DNA of 7,193 bases from Chlorobiota bacterium (lineage in GTDB: Bacteria; Bacteroidota; Ignavibacteria; Ignavibacteriales; Ignavibacteriaceae), in NCBI GenBank assembly GCA_008363265.1, contig RHKR01000130.1, positions 1 to 7,193 on the forward strand, read 5' to 3'. Position numbers and translations under genes: made by a program. The notes beneath the pieces are model-generated. The model worked only from the letters and a program-made list of their open reading frames with translations. It searched no databases and was not told the origin of the DNA. Each line of letters begins with the position of its first letter. Position 1 is the first letter of the stretch. Shown piece after piece: positions 6,251-7,193 of the stretch.

Positions 6251-7193
6251 ATGTCTAAAACACTCTGGACCCCTTCACCGGAAAGAATTGCGAACGCGAA
6301 TCTTACTCACTTCATTAAGTATGTGAACAGCAGGCAGAACCTGCAATTAGTGACTTGGGAGGATGTCTATAATTATTCGATCACTCAGATCGAAAATTTC
6401 TGGGAGGATCTCTTCCATTATTCAGCTTTCGATCATTCGGGTGAATTAGTTTCCATTCTCTCTGAGTACAAAATGCCCGGTGCTGAATGGTTCAAGGGAC
6501 TGAAGATCAATTACGCCAGGAATGCACTTCAAAGGTTGGGAGGTGAGTATTGCATCACTTCCAGAAGAGAGGGATTCCCCACGGTCAGGATCAAGAGTGA
6601 AGACTTCAGATCGGTGTCTCTGAAACTCGCGTCAGCATTAAGCAAACTGGGTGTAAAAAAAGGGGAGAGGGTTGCTGCTTTTTCATCAAATTTGCCGGAA
6701 GCTATAGCAGGATTCATGGCCACTTCTTCAATCGGCGCGGTTTGGTCTTCCTGCTCGCCCGATTTCGGTACAACGGCAGTGATCGACCGGTTCGGGCAGA
6801 TCGAACCTAAGATACTCTTTGCGTCTGAGTCATACCAATACGCGGGAAAGGATTTTGATCTCCTTCCAAAGATCAAAGAGATCGTTGCAGGCATTCCATC
6901 GATCGTAAAAGTGATCCTGATCCCTGCCTTTTCCGACTTCGAAGGTGATGAAACCCGCACACACACAGAAATTCCGGATGATTTTGTATACCTGAGCGAT
7001 CTTATTACCGGATATGATGAACTTGAGGAACCGGTGGATGTTGAGTTTTCGCATCCTCTCTATATTCTCTATTCGTCGGGTACAACAGGAAAACCTAAAT
7101 GTATCGTGCACGGCACAGGCGGTGTGATGCTCCAGCATTTCAAGGAGCTATATCTCCATACCGATCTTAAGCCCGGTGATAAACTTTTGTATT
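6251..7193 (+). CDS. Acetoacetyl-CoA synthetase (acetoacetate--CoA ligase), 3'-partial
   Basis: The first 314 residues of an ANL-superfamily ligase run open to the window end; the family is usually about 650 residues, so about half is present. It activates acetoacetate with ATP and CoA to acetoacetyl-CoA. Diagnostic segments are LWTPSPERIANANLTHF (5-21), MPGAEWFKGLKINYARNAL (75-93; the WF.G..LNYAEN motif that separates this family from acetyl-CoA synthetase), GAVWSSCSPDFG (162-173), DRFGQIEPKILF (179-190) and the ATP-binding P-loop YSSGTTGKPK (274-283) followed by CIVHGTGG. The Lys of the C-terminal A10 motif lies outside the window. ATG 6251 gives MSKTLWTP; ATG 6242 in the same frame would add MPS. 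Neither has a strong Shine-Dalgarno. Probable role: use of acetoacetate from ketone bodies, leucine or tyrosine breakdown. Confidence 0.92.
   Translation, partial: MSKTLWTPSPERIANANLTHFIKYVNSRQNLQLVTWEDVYNYSITQIENFWEDLFHYSAFDHSGELVSILSEYKMPGAEWFKGLKINYARNALQRLGGEYCITSRREGFPTVRIKSEDFRSVSLKLASALSKLGVKKGERVAAFSSNLPEAIAGFMATSSIGAVWSSCSPDFGTTAVIDRFGQIEPKILFASESYQYAGKDFDLLPKIKEIVAGIPSIVKVILIPAFSDFEGDETRTHTEIPDDFVYLSDLITGYDELEEPVDVEFSHPLYILYSSGTTGKPKCIVHGTGGVMLQHFKELYLHTDLKPGDKLLY

Noticed and set aside
6229..6258. Nine-codon open frame starting ATG 6229 with GGAAAG upstream, between the flavin-reductase-like gene and the synthetase
   Set aside because: Very short, overlaps the preceding stop, and has no leader-peptide features such as runs of one amino acid codon or a following attenuator hairpin.
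6529..7138. Two overlapping minus-strand open frames
   Set aside because: Both are opposite the acetoacetyl-CoA synthetase gene, whose family motifs run through the whole region.

Overview
The window is a dense run of bacterial housekeeping genes, all on the + strand, with almost no intergenic DNA. Recognisable, in order, are purC (5' end outside the window, frame broken near its 3' end), pgsA, pgpA, cinA, thpR (ligT), recA, recX, a flavin-reductase-like FMN-binding gene, and the 5' half of an acetoacetyl-CoA synthetase gene. I saw no RNA genes, CRISPR array, insertion sequence or phage genes, and no stretch longer than about 40 bases lacks a gene.

The organism is a bacterium of moderate GC. 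It uses purine-rich ribosome binding sites at least ahead of cinA and recA, and probably some TTG starts. The pairing of an acetoacetate-activating enzyme with this flavin-reductase subfamily, the long (yeast-like) type of SAICAR synthase, and a RecA close to the common bacterial consensus would fit a member of the broad FCB assemblage (Ignavibacteriota or a relative). This is a weak inference, not a placement.

Layout. Bases 1-692 are the end of purC (purine synthesis). Bases 693-1731 hold two consecutive steps of phosphatidylglycerol synthesis: PgsA makes phosphatidylglycerol phosphate and PgpA dephosphorylates it; the genes overlap by 20 bases. Bases 1745-4559 carry cinA-thpR-recA in tight array, the same order known from the Deinococcus-Thermus recA operon. 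A strong intrinsic terminator follows recA at 4566-4589, and recX, whose product modulates RecA, starts in or just after it, so recX expression probably depends on read-through as in E. coli. Bases 5249-7193 change theme to metabolism: a flavin/FMN-binding oxidoreductase and acetoacetate activation.

The most notable oddity is purC. After the segment EPGRAQQSYE the reading frame is lost, but a convincing SAICAR synthase C-terminus continues in another frame and stops exactly where pgsA starts. About 25 codons normally found between these blocks are absent, so the locus carries a frameshifting deletion that is either real or an assembly error. I found no convincing new biological system here; the other observations are local variants and regulatory layout.
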